A stretch of 64,000 bases of DNA from Antrodiella citrinella (GCA_004802725.1 SGPM01000122.1:1-64000), one strand, 5' to 3'. Counted from the first letter of the stretch, positions 46,679 to 60,731 are shown. Numbers and translations: made by a program. The notes: generated by a model from the sequence alone, not told the origin.

Positions 46679-47787
46679 ATGACCACCCTCGACACCTCTG
46701 CGCCGCTCGCCACCCTCCTCAGACTTTCGACAGCCAGTGCCCATGACGCAGCGTCCAACAGCCAGGGCGCCGGCTGGCTCACCCGCGGGGAACTCGACAG
46801 AGAAGAGTACATACGGTTCCTCATGATGCTCTATCACATCTACGAGTACGTCCTGCTCTTTCACGTTTCTACTTTCTGACGACGTTGCCAGTGTGTTCGA
46901 GCGCGCCCTCGATGAGAACGCCACACACCCTGTCCTCCAACCCACGTACAACCCGCTGCTCCTGGCCCGTGCCGCCAGTCTCGCGACAGACATTGCCACC
47001 CTCCTCCAGACGCCACAGGCGCAGTGGCAGACCCACCCCATCCACGTCGAGCTCATGGCTGCACCGCCGCTGCCCTTCACCCAGTACCTCGCCCGTCTGC
47101 GACTGATCGTCGCGGCCGGCCCAGCCGACGCGCAACGCCTGCTCGCCCACTCGTACGTACGCTACCTCGGCGATCTCAGCGGCGGTCAGTTCGTCAAGCG
47201 CGTGCTGGCCAAGGTCTACGGTCTCGAGAACGGCGACGGTCTGTCGTTCTACGAGTTCAGGCAGCTAGGAGGGAACGGGTCGGCGACCATCGGGGACATG
47301 AAGAAGATCAAGGAATGGTTCCGGGAGGGCATGAATGCTGGGGCGGGCGATGACCAGGCTGTCAAACGTACGTCCCCGTTTACTAGTTCCGCAGTTCTCT
47401 TTCCTTTTCTGATGATTGTCGTCATGGGACTTTTATTCGGTCACAGTCGCTATTGCAGACGAAGCAAAGATTGCCTTCGACCTCAATAGAGCGCTCTTCA
47501 CCATCCTGCGACCTCCTACTAACATTTTGGACGTATCCTTGTCACCTGCGTCCCCTCCCCTAGGCGAACCGTCCACGCCGTCCGAGGATTCACCGCTGCA
47601 AGCTCAGCGGGACGCGTCTGCCACCCCAACGTACCGCGTCGCCACCGTTCTCGCCGTCATCGCCGCTCTATCTCTCTCGCATTTCCTGCTCGTCGTTAAT
47701 GGTCTCACCGGTGAGAAGGGTGCGACCAAGTTGGAAGCAGTACAGCACTGGTTTGCGAATGCTTTCGCTTCATTGTCGTCCGCTTGA
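46679..47787 (+). CDS. Heme oxygenase with C-terminal membrane anchor
   Basis: Cleaves heme to biliverdin, carbon monoxide and iron. Seen: start MTTLDTSAPLATLLRLSTAS at 46,679, then AHDAAS with the likely proximal His. LDREEYIRFLMMLYHIY is joined by an intron to VFERALDENATHPVLQPTYN. The signature AHSYVRYLGDLSGGQFVKRV sits over the heme pocket. Then FYEFRQLGG, MKKIKEWFREGMNAGAGD, an intron, and VAIADEAKIAFDLNRALFTI. After a Ser/Pro-rich linker the hydrophobic segment VATVLAVIAALSLSHFLLVV anchors the enzyme, probably in the ER membrane. Two introns. Layout matches fungal and animal heme oxygenases; stop at 47,785. Confidence 0.93.
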
Positions 47788-47953
47788 TTAGAGAAGTAGA
47801 TGTTCCCTGCTGTGCTTTATTGACTCTTCCTTTCATCACCTTGTAGAGACATTATCTTCAATCATCAATCTGTTCATACCTGTCTTTCATGATTCATGTC
47901 ATCTGTTATCACCAAATTCTGCGAGCTCGTTGTACTGCTTACAAGTCTTATCT

Positions 47954-48240
47954 GTCAGCGACGACCACAGAAAGCGCCTAGGCCACGTTGGGACGCTCGA
48001 GCGAGTAGGATAGATACAAGTAGAGATAGATACGATAGGAATAGAGTAGGTGAATACAAGGGAACAGTAGAACGAACTGTAGCCGGAGAATAGACCAGCT
48101 CGAACTAGAGAGAGAGAGAAAGACGTAGCGGTGCGTTGACTACATACGTTATCAAACTCCGACCGAAACCTTCACTACTCCACATCGAGACTCTGACATA
48201 GCTCCACGTGCTCTTCAGCTCTGACATTACCCCCACTCCA
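47954..48240 (+). repeat. Possible LTR-type fragment
   Basis: Noncoding stretch beginning TGTCAGCGACGACC, followed by purine-rich runs with repeated GATAGATA/TAGAGATAG motifs and an AGAGAGAGAGAAAG tract. The composition resembles long terminal repeats of fungal retrotransposons. No second copy, primer-binding site or retroelement protein was found in the window, so this is tentative. Confidence 0.25.
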
Positions 48241-48253
48241 AGAATCTGTAGAT

Positions 48254-48380
48254 ATTTATGGGCATAAAATTAAGTCGAGTTAGGCTAGCATAGGGGTTAT
48301 GTTAGCAAAATGCCATTTATGGGCATAAAATTAAGTCGAGTTAGGCTAGCTAGCATAGGGGTTATGTTAGCAAAAAGCCA
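48254..48380. repeat. Two-copy tandem repeat of about 61-65 bp
   Basis: Two near-identical units, starting at 48,254 and 48,315. Each begins ATTTATGGGCATAAAATTAA and ends in a TTATGTTAGCAAAA motif. The second has a 4-base CTAG duplication. Confidence 0.9.
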
Positions 48381-48604
48381 ATCTGACGAAATTGAGAGAC
48401 ACTAAGCGCCCACGGATAGAGAGTGAAGACTTAGAGCCCAAATTGTACAGACCTGCAGTAACAGTCCTCAAATTTTTGCCAAATGCATATTTTTCCCTGA
48501 TAGAGAATGGTATAGAGATGCTGAATCCAAATTTTCTAAGAAATTGGCGAACTACTTTTTGTGTCACAAAGGATATGGTGTTGCGCACATGAGCGCTTAA
48601 TAGG

Positions 48605-49560
48605 CGCGCACTAAGGGGGAGCAGATGTCCAGTACATGTCTGCTCACCTATTCTCTTGGTGTATTGCCACTTGTACATGATATAAAAGATGTGTGGGATG
48701 CAGGAAATGATGGCTGACTGAAAATTCAACCGTCCATAATTACGCTCACCAGGCCACCTACTGCCCATTACAGAACAGTGAACCCAGCCTCACGTGCATG
48801 TCAGATGGGGCTGTTACCGCGTCAGTATACTCTCTATGTATATATCATTTAATAGCTACAGTAGCTAAGGAATTGGCGGAACAGTTTTGGCAGGGTGACT
48901 GATCTCGCTTTGGGCGCTTGTACACCCAGGAGGAGCAGATGTCCAGTACATATGTCTGCTCACCTATTCTCTTGGTGTATTGCCACTTGTACATGATATA
49001 AAAGATGTGTGGGATGCAGGAAATGATGGCTGACTGAAAATTCAACCGTCCATAATTACGCTCACCAGGCCACCTACTGCTGATTACAGAACAGTGAACC
49101 CAGCCTCATGTGCATGTCAGATGGGGCTGTTACCGCGTCAGTATACTCTCTATATATATATCATTTAATAGCTACAGTAGCTAAGGAATTGGCGGAACAG
49201 TTTTGGCGGGGCGACCGATCTTGCTTTGGGCGCTTGTACACCCAGGAGGAGCAGATGTCCAGTACATGTCTGCTCACCTATTATCTCGGTGTATTGCCAC
49301 TTGTACATGATATAATAGATATGTGGGATGCAGGAAACGATGGCTGAATGAAAATCCAACCATTAATATAACACACTCAGCTCGCTACTTGCTACCAACC
49401 CTAAATTAAGGTTGGAGTCTACCAACTATAGTTCAGTGCACCGAGACTCAAGTGCACGGTGGATTAGGCTACTACTGCTTCGGCACACCTGCTGTGTATA
49501 TATCATTCAATATCTACAGTAGCCAAGAGATTGGCAGCACAGTTTTGGTGGGGTGACTCA
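48605..49560. repeat. Tandem array with a period of about 315 bp
   Basis: The landmark GCAGATGTCCAGTACA occurs at 48,621, 48,935 and 49,251, spaced 314 and 316 bases. A second landmark, TAGCTACAGTAGCTAAGGAA, recurs with the same spacing, and a diverged copy is near 49,512. Units 1 and 2 are nearly identical; the third diverges after about 49,355. Part of each unit is open on the plus strand (GRLYTQEEQM), but stops occur in every copy. The family is not recognised; it is probably a decayed mobile or satellite sequence. Confidence 0.85.
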
Positions 49561-49636
49561 TTTAGCGTTGAGGAATCAAATTTGTATTTCAGTCTCCCAA
49601 ATCCCCAGCCAGTGTATACATGCACTTCATATGAAT

Positions 49637-49894
49637 CTATTTGGCAGTGGGTGGTTGTCTTTTGTTACGGGCTACTACACTCTTGCGTGATGTCTTCTTG
49701 ACAGGTGCAGATGGCTGTGAAGGTTCTTCTGCTGACAATGTTGGTACTACAGGGGAAGATACCAAGGAGCTCAATGGTGATGACCATATTCCGCTGGAGG
49801 ATTGCAATGGTGTCGTTGTTGGAGATGCCGAGAATGCATCCACTAACTGCAATTGCCGTTGGGAGACGAGCGGAAGGCTGGAGAAGGCATCCAC
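49637..49894 (-). CDS. Short Ser/Pro-rich frame in the repeat island, doubtful
   Basis: Minus-strand frame of 85 residues, starting MDAFSSLPLVSQRQLQLVDA, with a duplicated LVDAFSSLP/VDAFSASP motif and a basic end (KKTSRKSVVARNKRQPPTAK). It abuts the inverted-repeat element. It could be the last exon of a transposon-carried gene or chance. No family recognised. Confidence 0.25.
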   Translation of the reverse strand: MDAFSSLPLVSQRQLQLVDAFSASPTTTPLQSSSGIWSSPLSSLVSSPVVPTLSAEEPSQPSAPVKKTSRKSVVARNKRQPPTAK

Positions 49895-49946
49895 TAACGG
49901 ACTAGGTCGTTGTGGAGCTGTAGGCAGAGACCCTGAGCCGGCAAGG

Positions 49947-50526
49947 TTAGGTTATGAGAGATGCCAGGATGACCGTAGGACTTGAGCCCAGAAAAATACA
50001 CAGGACAGAGGTGGGATACGAGACACGTCGGCCACAGGACACACCGTAGGATGGGTACTGTTGAATTGTGGTCTGAACACTTTCCATGAGCAAGACATGG
50101 GCGTCTGACTGCCTGCCCAGCCGTCTCCTTCCAGGAGCGAGACANGGTTGGGCAGCGTTGGGCGTCTGACNAGCTGCCCAACTGTCTCCTTCCAGGAGCG
50201 AGACACAGACATGGTTGGGCAGTGTTGGGCGTCTGACGAGCTGCCCAGCCGTCTCCTTCCAGGAGCGAGACACAGACACGGTCGGTCGGCGTTGGGCATC
50301 TGACTGCCTGCCCAACCGTCAAGGAGACGGTTGGGCAGACGCCCAACGCCCCCCAGCCAGGCAGTCAGACGCCCATGTCTTGCTCATGGAAAGTGTTCAG
50401 ACCACAATTCAACAGTACCCATCCTACGGTGTGTCCTGTGGCCGACGTGTCTCGTATCCCACCTCTGTCCTGTGTATTTTTCTGGGCTCAAGTCCTACGG
50501 TCATCCTGGCATCTCTCATAACCTAA
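49947..50526. mobile_element. Foldback/MITE-like element with 169-bp perfect inverted arms
   Basis: The left arm (49,947-50,115) and right arm (50,358-50,526) are reverse complements over their full 169 bases as far as I can read. They start TTAGGTTATGAGAGATGCC and end with its complement. The 242-base centre has tandem units of 61-67 bases (GTCTCCTTCCAGGAGCGAGA at 50,123, 50,184 and 50,251) and an inner palindrome around 50,314-50,340. No transposase frame lies inside and no clear target-site duplication was seen. Likely a non-autonomous foldback element or a recent hairpin amplification. Two Ns lie in the centre. Confidence 0.75.
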
Positions 50527-51096
50527 AGCCATGCTCGCAAAGTCGTCATTCATGAACATGAGAGAGGGGTTCGGGGTCGACTCTGGGAGTTGGTGGTGAT
50601 CTGGTGGTTGTACGAGGAGGGCGTTTCGGATATGGGATGGGAGGGAAAGCATAGACGGGAAGTGGATGAGTTCCTGCAGAGGGGGCGAGTGAGCGGGTCC
50701 GGGCGAAAAAAGTAGAACGAGGACGTACATCGAACGACTGAGCGTACCAGTTCTTGACCTTGGCTATTGACGGCATGTCACCGACGTTGTGTGGAAGCTC
50801 GTCGAGCTCCTTGACCCTGTGGGCGAGTCGTATAGGCAATTCCTCTGTGTGAACGGTGAGGAGCGGAACTATGCATAGCAAGTGAGCACGCACCTAGCAG
50901 GAACTGACTCGCTTTCAGTAGAGTGCCCTGACTCGGATTCTGCCCAAACAGCACCCTCTGCTGGAGAGAAACTGGCAAAGGCGGGTGAGTAGAGGTCGAG
51001 AAATGAAGCCACGAGAGCGCAAGTACCTCCGGTCTGAGGAAAGGAGGCGAAATGGCGGATCTTGTGTCAGAGATGTTCAGATATGAGATACGACAT
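50527..51096 (-). pseudogene. Truncated pyruvate dehydrogenase kinase, 5' remnant
   Basis: Seen on the minus strand: MSYLISEHL, an in-frame TGA at 51,067-51,069, then HKIRHFASFPQTG. An intron (donor GTACTT, acceptor TTGCCAG) leads to VSLQQRVLFGQNPSQGTLLK and ASQFLL. Another intron leads to ELPIRLAHRVKELDELPHNV and GDMPSIAKVKNWYAQSFD, then after a third intron ELIHFPS and LPESTPNPSL. Known: this is the N-terminal four-helix region of mitochondrial PDH/BCKDH kinases. The GHKL ATP-binding domain should follow but the sequence runs straight into the inverted-repeat element at 50,526. Both the early stop and the loss of the catalytic half mean it cannot make a working kinase. Confidence 0.8.
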
Positions 51097-51723
51097 GGCG
51101 TGCGACGACGGCGAGAGAATTGAGAACGAGGACGAGGAGGGGGTTAAGAACATGGAGCGTCTGGTCTGAACCCATCGACCTAGACTGCCACGGCGGCGAC
51201 GATGAGCATGAGAGTTGGGCTTGTAGGGTTATTTGAGGCCCCGAATCAAATGAGTTGTTCGTCGAACGCGTGTTCAGTTCGCAAAAGTGGGCACTGAAGC
51301 GTCTCCCGCCCATCATGATGGCCCGCGAGGTCATCATACACAACGACGCCGGACACCACCGCTTGCACGCTGTCGTTGCAAACTCACCCACGATCCGGCA
51401 CTGTCTGCGACACATCACCCTCACAGCATGCACCTGCCCGCTCCTGCGAGCTCTTCCAGCAGACAGTGATGTCACCGAACCCGATGAGTGTCTCAGACGT
51501 GCGATTCGTGGAGGACGCACCTGATGAATCCTTCCAAGGCCCGGAGCGTTCGGAGAGATATGCGAGATGAGCGGGAGAGGGATTATACGTGTCATCCATA
51601 GAAATAAAACGTACTAGTACTAGACATTGTTTCTGTGTGATCGACGGTCGGTGGTATTTCAATGTTCATACCCACACTTCACACCAGTTATGAGAAGCTC
51701 GTAAAGCCCAGTACTCTCCACAT
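51097..51723. other. Region with no convincing gene
   Basis: A plus-strand frame at 51,255-51,524 (KWALKRLPPIMMAREVIIHN) looks partly protein-like but has no recognised motif. The rest is noncoding. The PDK remnant's promoter probably lies at the left. Confidence 0.4.
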
Positions 51724-53134
51724 TCAGACATGTACAAAGTGACAAGTTTCCGCCCATATGCGCCCTACGTATCCTGCTACCAGCCGATGACACCATTCCT
51801 GCGAATTGTCAATATTCGTCAAAGGGTTTGATAGCACGAGCAACGTACAAGTCGCGACGGCCGCGGTCTGTTCTTCTAGCCACTCCCATAAGCGACCGCT
51901 GATCTTCTCGTCTTGCATGTCGTCGCGTGACTTTCCGACCCTTGCCCACGGGATGAGGTACTGAACGAATGGGTGAATTGTGTGCAGACGTGCGTGAAGA
52001 ATGGAGACATACCTTGCCGTTCAAGTGCTTGCCTTCAGGTGACGTACCGGCGTAGAGCTGGGTGATGGCGCCGAGAGCGGTTGGTTTCAACCTGATGAAC
52101 AGACTCTGAAGAGGGACGTGTGAGCACGAGGGAGACGAACGACAAGGGAGGGAGCATCACGTATGATATTCGCTGCGAGAGGGGCCAATTTCGGCCAAGT
52201 TCACTCTTGATCGTCCCTGGTGCACGTGAGCGGGAGTCAACTGGGAGAACTGAAGAACGTACCGGGATGAAGGGACATGTGGATGATGCCTTCGTCCCCG
52301 TACCGTCTGGCGAGCTCGTTCGCGACCATGATCACGCCCTGAAGGAGAATACATGAGTCTCGACCTGCCCGTGTCGACGCGTACGGTAGCTCACCGCTTT
52401 GCTTTGATAATAGAGATTGTCTGGACCCATGGACCGTCGTTTGTTCTCGCCCGGCTCGCCCGGCTTGAGCGACTCCCAGGTGATACAAGGCTTTGGACCG
52501 GCGGCGTGACCGAGAGAGCTTGTGTGCACTACGCGTGCATCGTGGTGCTCTGCGGCTGCGGCTTGGAGAAGGGGATGGAGAAGCTTGGTGAGGAGGTAGG
52601 GACCGACGACGTTGGTGCCGAATGTCATGTCGTAACCTTCAGCGGTGAGCTGCTGTATGGGTGGCGCCATGAGCCCGCTGCCCAACGTGTGAGACTTGGG
52701 AATGAAAGTGAAGAACGAAAGAATTCCTCACGCGTTGTTGAACAGGACATCGAGCTTTGTCTCTTTGCTGTTTGTTGTGAGATTATTCATGTAAATACAA
52801 GAATGACCTGGACGTACCGTTTGAGCTCGTCGGCGCAGTTCCGGATGGACGCGAAGCTGGACAAGTCCAACGACAAAAGGAAGAGCTCGGTCTTTCCTGT
52901 CAGGTCCAGCAGCTCTTTGACTGCCGCCTTTCCCTTCTCCTCTGAGCGACAGGCAAGGTAGACCCTGGCCCCGTGTTCGAGGACGACTCGCACTGTTTCC
53001 TTGCCGATGCCAGTGTTCCCTCCGGTGACGAGGACGACCTTCCCGGCGAGGTCGGGCACGTCGGCCTCTGTGAACGTGGGCGCGGGCGGGTAGGACTGGT
53101 CGATGAAAGTGCGGAGCATCGCCAGCATCGACAT
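51724..53134 (-). CDS. Short-chain dehydrogenase/reductase
   Basis: NAD(P)-dependent oxidoreductase of the retinol-dehydrogenase-like SDR group. Seen on the minus strand: start MSMLAMLRTFIDQSYPPAPT at 53,134. Cofactor loop KVVLVTGGNTGIGKETVRVV, then RVYLACRSEEKG and LFLLSLDLSSFASI. After an intron LDVLFNNAGSGLMAPP, then TFGTNVVGPYLLTKLLHPLL, the catalytic Ser in VVHTSSLGH and the YxxxK pair in LYYQSKA. After introns VIMVANELARRYGDEGIIHM and SLHPG, then LKPTALGAITQLYAGTSPEG and LWEWLEEQ near the end. Six or so exons. The C-terminal extension after LEEQ (to 51,724) is longer than usual, so the true stop or a last intron is uncertain. Substrate unknown. Confidence 0.88.
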
Positions 53135-53435
53135 TGTGGTTGCGGACTAAACCGGGCAGCGACGCCGACAGCGACCCCCCCGACGCCATTATTTAATCTC
53201 AATAAAGCAATCGAAAGTCGTCGTCGGACTCGCTGTCGTCGCTCGCGGTGGCTTGCCGAGATCCCGGGCATCGGGATTACAATTTTTCACAGCCAGCGCC
53301 TCGTTTCGACCGACGACGCCGCCGCCGCCCTTCTCTCTTTGCTCATCGTCCCCCACATCCTCAAGCCCCTCAAGCTTCGGTCTCGCCACACCCATACTCG
53401 ACCTTCCTTTATAGACGTTTGACACACTTGCTGCA
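53135..53435. other. Divergent promoter, SDR and DBP2
   Basis: 300 bases between head-to-head genes, with a CT-rich leader before 53,436. Confidence 0.45.
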
Positions 53436-56232
<2,797 letters not shown>

Positions 56233-56697
56233 TTGTCTGGGCTCCTTAGTCTTCGTGACGGAATCTGTACACACCCTTTAGAGTGCTGGTCTCCCTCCGA
56301 ACTACCTTCACTAATGGTAGCCAGTAGTAATATCCCAATTATGTAGAAATCGCACCGAATTATAATCTCGGTGTGTCAGGTCTGATTGATATGTACAGAT
56401 CATGCGAGTCCAGGTGTATAACTTGATGAGGTCGAGGTCTAGATCTACACCCAAACTCTGGTCATGAATTGAAGCAGCCCTCGCCGTCGTCTGACTGCTT
56501 TCCCGCCGTTCACGCAGTGACCCTGACTCCGTCTGCATGTCACGCGGAACGGTAGCTTCGAACTTGAACGGTCTGCACAATCAATAGGATTATGTAGATC
56601 ATATTACAACCCTACAAATGATACCACCGGCCACACTGGCACCCTATGTAAAGCCTCTGTTTCATCCAATGTATAATTTAGCCCGTACGAGAGCTCG
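56233..56697. other. Convergent intergenic region
   Basis: About 465 bases between the DBP2 stop and the F-box-like remnant; nothing recognised. Confidence 0.45.
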
Positions 56698-58202
56698 TCA
56701 TTGAACTGGCGAGGCTTCCGTCCGAGTCGCCATCCTTCCTCCGGACCTGCTGTCTTCAAATCCGACCCCAACAGGTCCCACTTCCGCAATCGACCATCCA
56801 CTGCATCGCGGGGTGAAGGAGAGTGCGAATACCAGATGCTCGAGATCTACAAACTCACGCAGCACCGTGTCCCACTTCTCCTAATCCACAAAATCGAGTG
56901 TGGTCGGTCTATTATCCTTCAGGTCGCCCATTTGAAAGAGCGACATGCAAATGCCAGTGGTAATTGAGGTCAACGTGCGCGGTGCCCCTGCGAGCACACG
57001 CAGCGCGTACTGCCAACGCACGAATGCGTCGGTCGTTGTGTTCGGCGGGGACTTCCGGCATTCGGAGGCAACAGAGGCCCATAACGTGAGTGTGAGGGAC
57101 TTGAGAGACGGGCAGCTCTTGGCGAGACGGCTCGTGCCTGAACACTCGGGGAACATGTAGCCAAGCCTTTTCATGCCCTTTCCCCAAAGCGGAGCGCTGT
57201 ACATTTGTGAGCATGAAAGACGTATCATTGTACTTGAGAATAAAACAACGTACAACTCTTGTTCACCCAGACCAGCTCAGCCCGCCCCGGTTCCGTGGTC
57301 ATCTCGACATCCTTGTATTCGAGACGAAGATGCTGCAGATTCTTTTTTGTATCCAAAAGTTCACAGACTGTCTCGACCTCGTACTAGGCATTTTTGAGAT
57401 CACATCCAACTCCAAGGTTCTGTAGCTTATCGGTGAATGAGAGGAGTATGTCTATGGTGGAGCGAGGGCCAGGTTGAACATATTTTACATCCTCGAGATC
57501 TGGCAAACGACTTGCTGGCAAGTAGCTCGAACGGAGGGTGAGGGGGTTGTTGGAGCTGGAGATTGACAATTTACGAAAACGCAGATCGACCACCGCCAAA
57601 GGGTCTAGCAGCATCCAAAGGCCGACGCCGTTAATGAAAATTGTTTCCAGCGACAAGCTGCGCGAAGACGGCGATCGCTGGGATGGAAGGTTGTTCGAAG
57701 AAATGTCCGGCGAAAAGAGTTTTCATGAAAGTCTCGACATGGAGAAAACCGAATGAGAAAAAGGCGAGTTGTCAGTCGGCTTTTCTCCACGGGTACGTTC
57801 TCGTTTGAACAGTCGATAGCTGAGCCTGCATGTGCTGATCTTCATGGCTTGCAAGTTTGGAAGTTGAAAAACGACAGACGCCAGGTCGAGGACGACTTGC
57901 ACGTTCAGAAACGGGCACCGTAACATAAAGGACTTGTAAAAGTTCCATTGAAGCTCGCCGACGATGGATATGTTACGCGCATGCGCTGCGACGTGAGGCG
58001 AGGACCGGAAGAAACGCACAAGCCCCTGTGCACGCTTGGCATTGTGTTTCTTGAAAAATGCAAAGTATATGCCTACGTGGATGCTCTCGAATAAGCAGGC
58101 CTGAGAAGGACCAAGCCAGTCGCGAGAGACGAGAGACAGGTTCTTGAGCATACTGGGCGACGATGTTGAGGCGCAGCTCGGTTGGTAGGTATTGGTCCAT
58201 GT
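56698..58202 (-). pseudogene. F-box/LRR-like protein, decayed copy A
   Basis: Seen on the minus strand: MDQYLPTELRLNIVA at 58,202, an F-box-like start. A frameshift leads to LKNLSLVSRDWLGPSQACLF and FESIHVGIYFAFFKKHNAKR. Then repeated leucine-rich strands (FQLPNLQAMKISTCRLSYRL, LAVVDLRFRKLSISSSNNPL, LSFTDKLQNLGVGCDLKN). An in-frame TAG after DLKNA near 57,390 is followed by YEVETVCELLDTKKNLQHLR, and another in-frame TAG after TTLDFVD near 56,884 by EKWDTVLREFVDLEHLVFAL. The last stop is at 56,698. Known: basidiomycetes carry many fast-evolving F-box/LRR genes. Copy B at 60,985-61,973 aligns with it (DKLKSFGAGFDLKNSIEVET, APLWGKG), which confirms the frame across the stops. Confidence 0.65.
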
Positions 58203-58665
58203 CTGACTAGCGAGCGTCTCTGGTTGGGTGTACAATTACCCTGAACTCCTGAATGCTGCTGCGGTAACAGTCTTCAAGCAGGTGGTAGTGTCGGGAACAA
58301 CATCATGAGACTGGCGGGTACGCGAGCAAATGGTTGGATTTCGACGTAAATCAATCTGCCAGATTGGCCGACTCGTTGTTGTGTTAAACACCTTCAGCGG
58401 ATTTCTCTGCGTGTAAAGTTTCATGAGATGGTTGCTTCAAAACAAACACATGAAAGGGACATCCACCGTGACATAAGTGATGAAATACAGATAAACATAC
58501 GTGCGTTCCGTGACGAAGACGTCAGGGAGATGCAAAGGTACAGTCAAAGCAGGACGGGACTCTTGATCAGAGAGTCTAATCTAAACAAGGAGCATGGATA
58601 CGGGCTGTATGAAATAGGTCGTGGAATAACAGCTTTTAGTAGGAAACGACGCAAACAGCTCAAGT
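58203..58665. other. Intergenic
   Basis: About 460 bases; A-rich on the plus strand, no gene recognised. Confidence 0.45.
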
Positions 58666-60642
58666 CTAAACTTGGACTTCGGCAATCTTCTCTGCCAGCA
58701 CCTCCGTCTCGTCTTTGTCCGCATCTACATCTCCCTCTGTCTTCTTGCCCGCGGCGGCACTGGCGAAACTGAACGACGGACGGACGGTGGGCGGTGGAGC
58801 AGCCGCCTTGGTGGCTTCGCTCTTCGGTGAAGAAGGGACACTGGTAGGAGTGGTGGCGGCGGCAGGTGGGGCTGGGGGCGCTTCACTGCGAGGGCCCCGT
58901 TGCGTTGCCGTGCGAGACGACGTGCGAGACATGGAAACCTGTACTACCCTCTCCTTTGTCTGCTCCCGTTCACGTTCGAGTTTCTCAGCAATGAGCGCTT
59001 CCTTCGCCGAGACATCCACAGGCCTGGCAAGAGAACGGTAAATAACGGTGCAGAGCATGGTCGTGAAATAAACACTTACTTGGCAGCTCCAAAAGGGTTG
59101 GACCGTGACGAGCCAGCGTGGTTGGCCGGATTGGGAGAGGAAAGAGGTGAAGGGACGGTAGAACCAGCGGCAGATCTGGGCAACAGTTCGAGCTTACGCC
59201 GAGCCAATTGGGGAGTGGGTGGGGTCGAGCTGGTCGCTATAAGATTGACCGTCTGTCAGCGTGAATATCCGATGAGAAGGGGAGACCAGCTCACGAGAAG
59301 TGCTGTTCCGAGAAACGGCACTCGGACGCCTCCAATCCGACTCGTCTGGGGTGACCGAGGGTTCTTTCGGTGGTCCCATGTCACCTCGCCCACGCAGACT
59401 ACCAAAGCGACTTCCGGGAGAGCCTCCTTCGGCGGGTGCACTGGGTTTGAACTTGCTACCAATCGTCCACGATTCTTCCGCGTCGGCAGCACCGCTTGGG
59501 GCACCTTCCTGACTTCTGAAACCGGAGCCACGTCGTTTGAAGGACGGATCGCCTTGATCCGACTCGAGAGGAGGGGCAGCAGAGGGACGAGGGGGTGCAC
59601 GACTGGATCGCCAGTCACTGGCGTTGTCGGCAAGGGTACTGGGAGGTGGCTCACGGGAGGGGGGACCGTCAAATCGTTTGCGAGAACCATCACGAGAGTT
59701 GGGGGCATCAGGGAGGGGGCCGTCTCGTCGCCAATTTGAGGCAAACTTGTCGTCATCGAAACCGCCGCTTCCACCAAACCCAGATCGCTCTTTGGCTGTG
59801 TGGGACTCAGTGAGACGTCAAAAACACTCATAACTTTGTACTCACGAGGTTCGGCCACACTGACCCTGATGGTACGTCCAGCAAGACTCTGTAATGCAGT
59901 GATACTTGATCAGAAAATATGAGGGCAGGATTTTGGGCAATATTGCGCACCGAGCCGGTTTTGGCGAGAGCCTCTTTGAGGCTGTCTAAATCGGTGAATT
60001 CGACGTAACCAAAGCCTTTGGGCTTTTCTTCTCTGTCACGGATGATTTTGACGGACTTGGTCTGACCAGGGAAAAAAAAATTGAGACTAATGACATAGGA
60101 CGAGTGTGGACGAACATACCTTGTCTGCACCGAAGAACTCCTCCAGATCTAACTCTGTGAGATCAAACGCGAGATTTCCAACAAAAGCAGTGTACGGTGG
60201 TTCAGTGGGAAGCGGCAGATCTTCCCTTGGAGGACCTGATCTATCGGCTGGGAGACATGTCAAAATGAAGTTACTTGAGATTGATACTTGAAGGGGAAAA
60301 CGCACGTCTAGAGGACATGAAGTCGTCTCTCCTCCGATCTCCACCTTGATCATCTCCTGTCCTTGCGGCGGCTGTGGAAGGAAATTAAAGTCGGATGAGG
60401 AGGAGGAGGAGGCGCGTGCTGGGACGTACGTGCGGTTGGCAGAGAATCCATCTCGTCTGCCCAAGAACCTAAAGCTGCCTCAGCAGCAACGGTCAGTGGA
60501 CATCCCGAGACACGATGGGCGGGAATGTGGGTGCTCACCGCCGTCGCCAAGGAAGGCATTGAGAGACATTTTCTGGGCTTTCTTCGGAGCTGTGTGCGGG
60601 TGAGCATGGGTGAATCAGGGAAGCAGGCGACGACGTACGCAT
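58666..60642 (-). CDS. TIF3: Translation initiation factor eIF4B/Tif3-like RRM protein
   Basis: Stimulates eIF4A helicase during mRNA scanning. Seen on the minus strand: exon 1 contributes only ATGC (60,642-60,639). After an intron come PPKKAQKMSLNAFLGDG and, after another, ALGSWADEMDSLPTA, the conserved eIF4B N-terminus. A single RRM follows with RNP2 YTAFVGNLAFDLTELDLEEF and RNP1 KPKGFGYVEF over two more introns, then SLAGRTIRVSVAEPRE. The long middle part has repeats rich in Arg, Gly, Ser and Trp (SGGFDDDKFASNWRRDGPLP, NASDWRSSRAPP, ESDWRRPSAVSR), like the DWRR repeats of fungal Tif3. The charged C-terminus has NPFGAAKPVDVSAKEALIAE and ends VLAEKIAEVQV at 58,666. The 4-base coding first exon is unusual but gives perfect phase. 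Confidence 0.88.
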
Positions 60643-60696
60643 GATGTCGAGAGCTGTTCTGTGCTTATGATCGCTGTGATGGACGATGAGCGCGAC

Positions 60697-60731
60697 GATG
60701 TCGGTGTCGATGTCGGTGTCGGTGTCGGGAA
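60697..60731. repeat. Short GTCGGT/GTCGAT hexamer repeat
   Basis: Five to six imperfect GATGTCGGTGTC-type units in the eIF4B promoter or leader. A simple sequence repeat, no coding evidence. Confidence 0.7.

Noticed and set aside
46337..47787. Functional cluster of GUT2 and heme oxygenase
   Set aside because: Adjacent and codirectional, but with separate promoters and unrelated pathways; adjacency alone is weak in compact fungal genomes.
49637..50346. Overlapping open frames in the repeat core
   Set aside because: The frames recur because the DNA repeats and both arms encode the same strings; no protein family is evident.
58900..59739. 279-residue plus-strand open frame
   Set aside because: Antisense to the low-complexity middle of eIF4B; composition only mirrors that repeat region.
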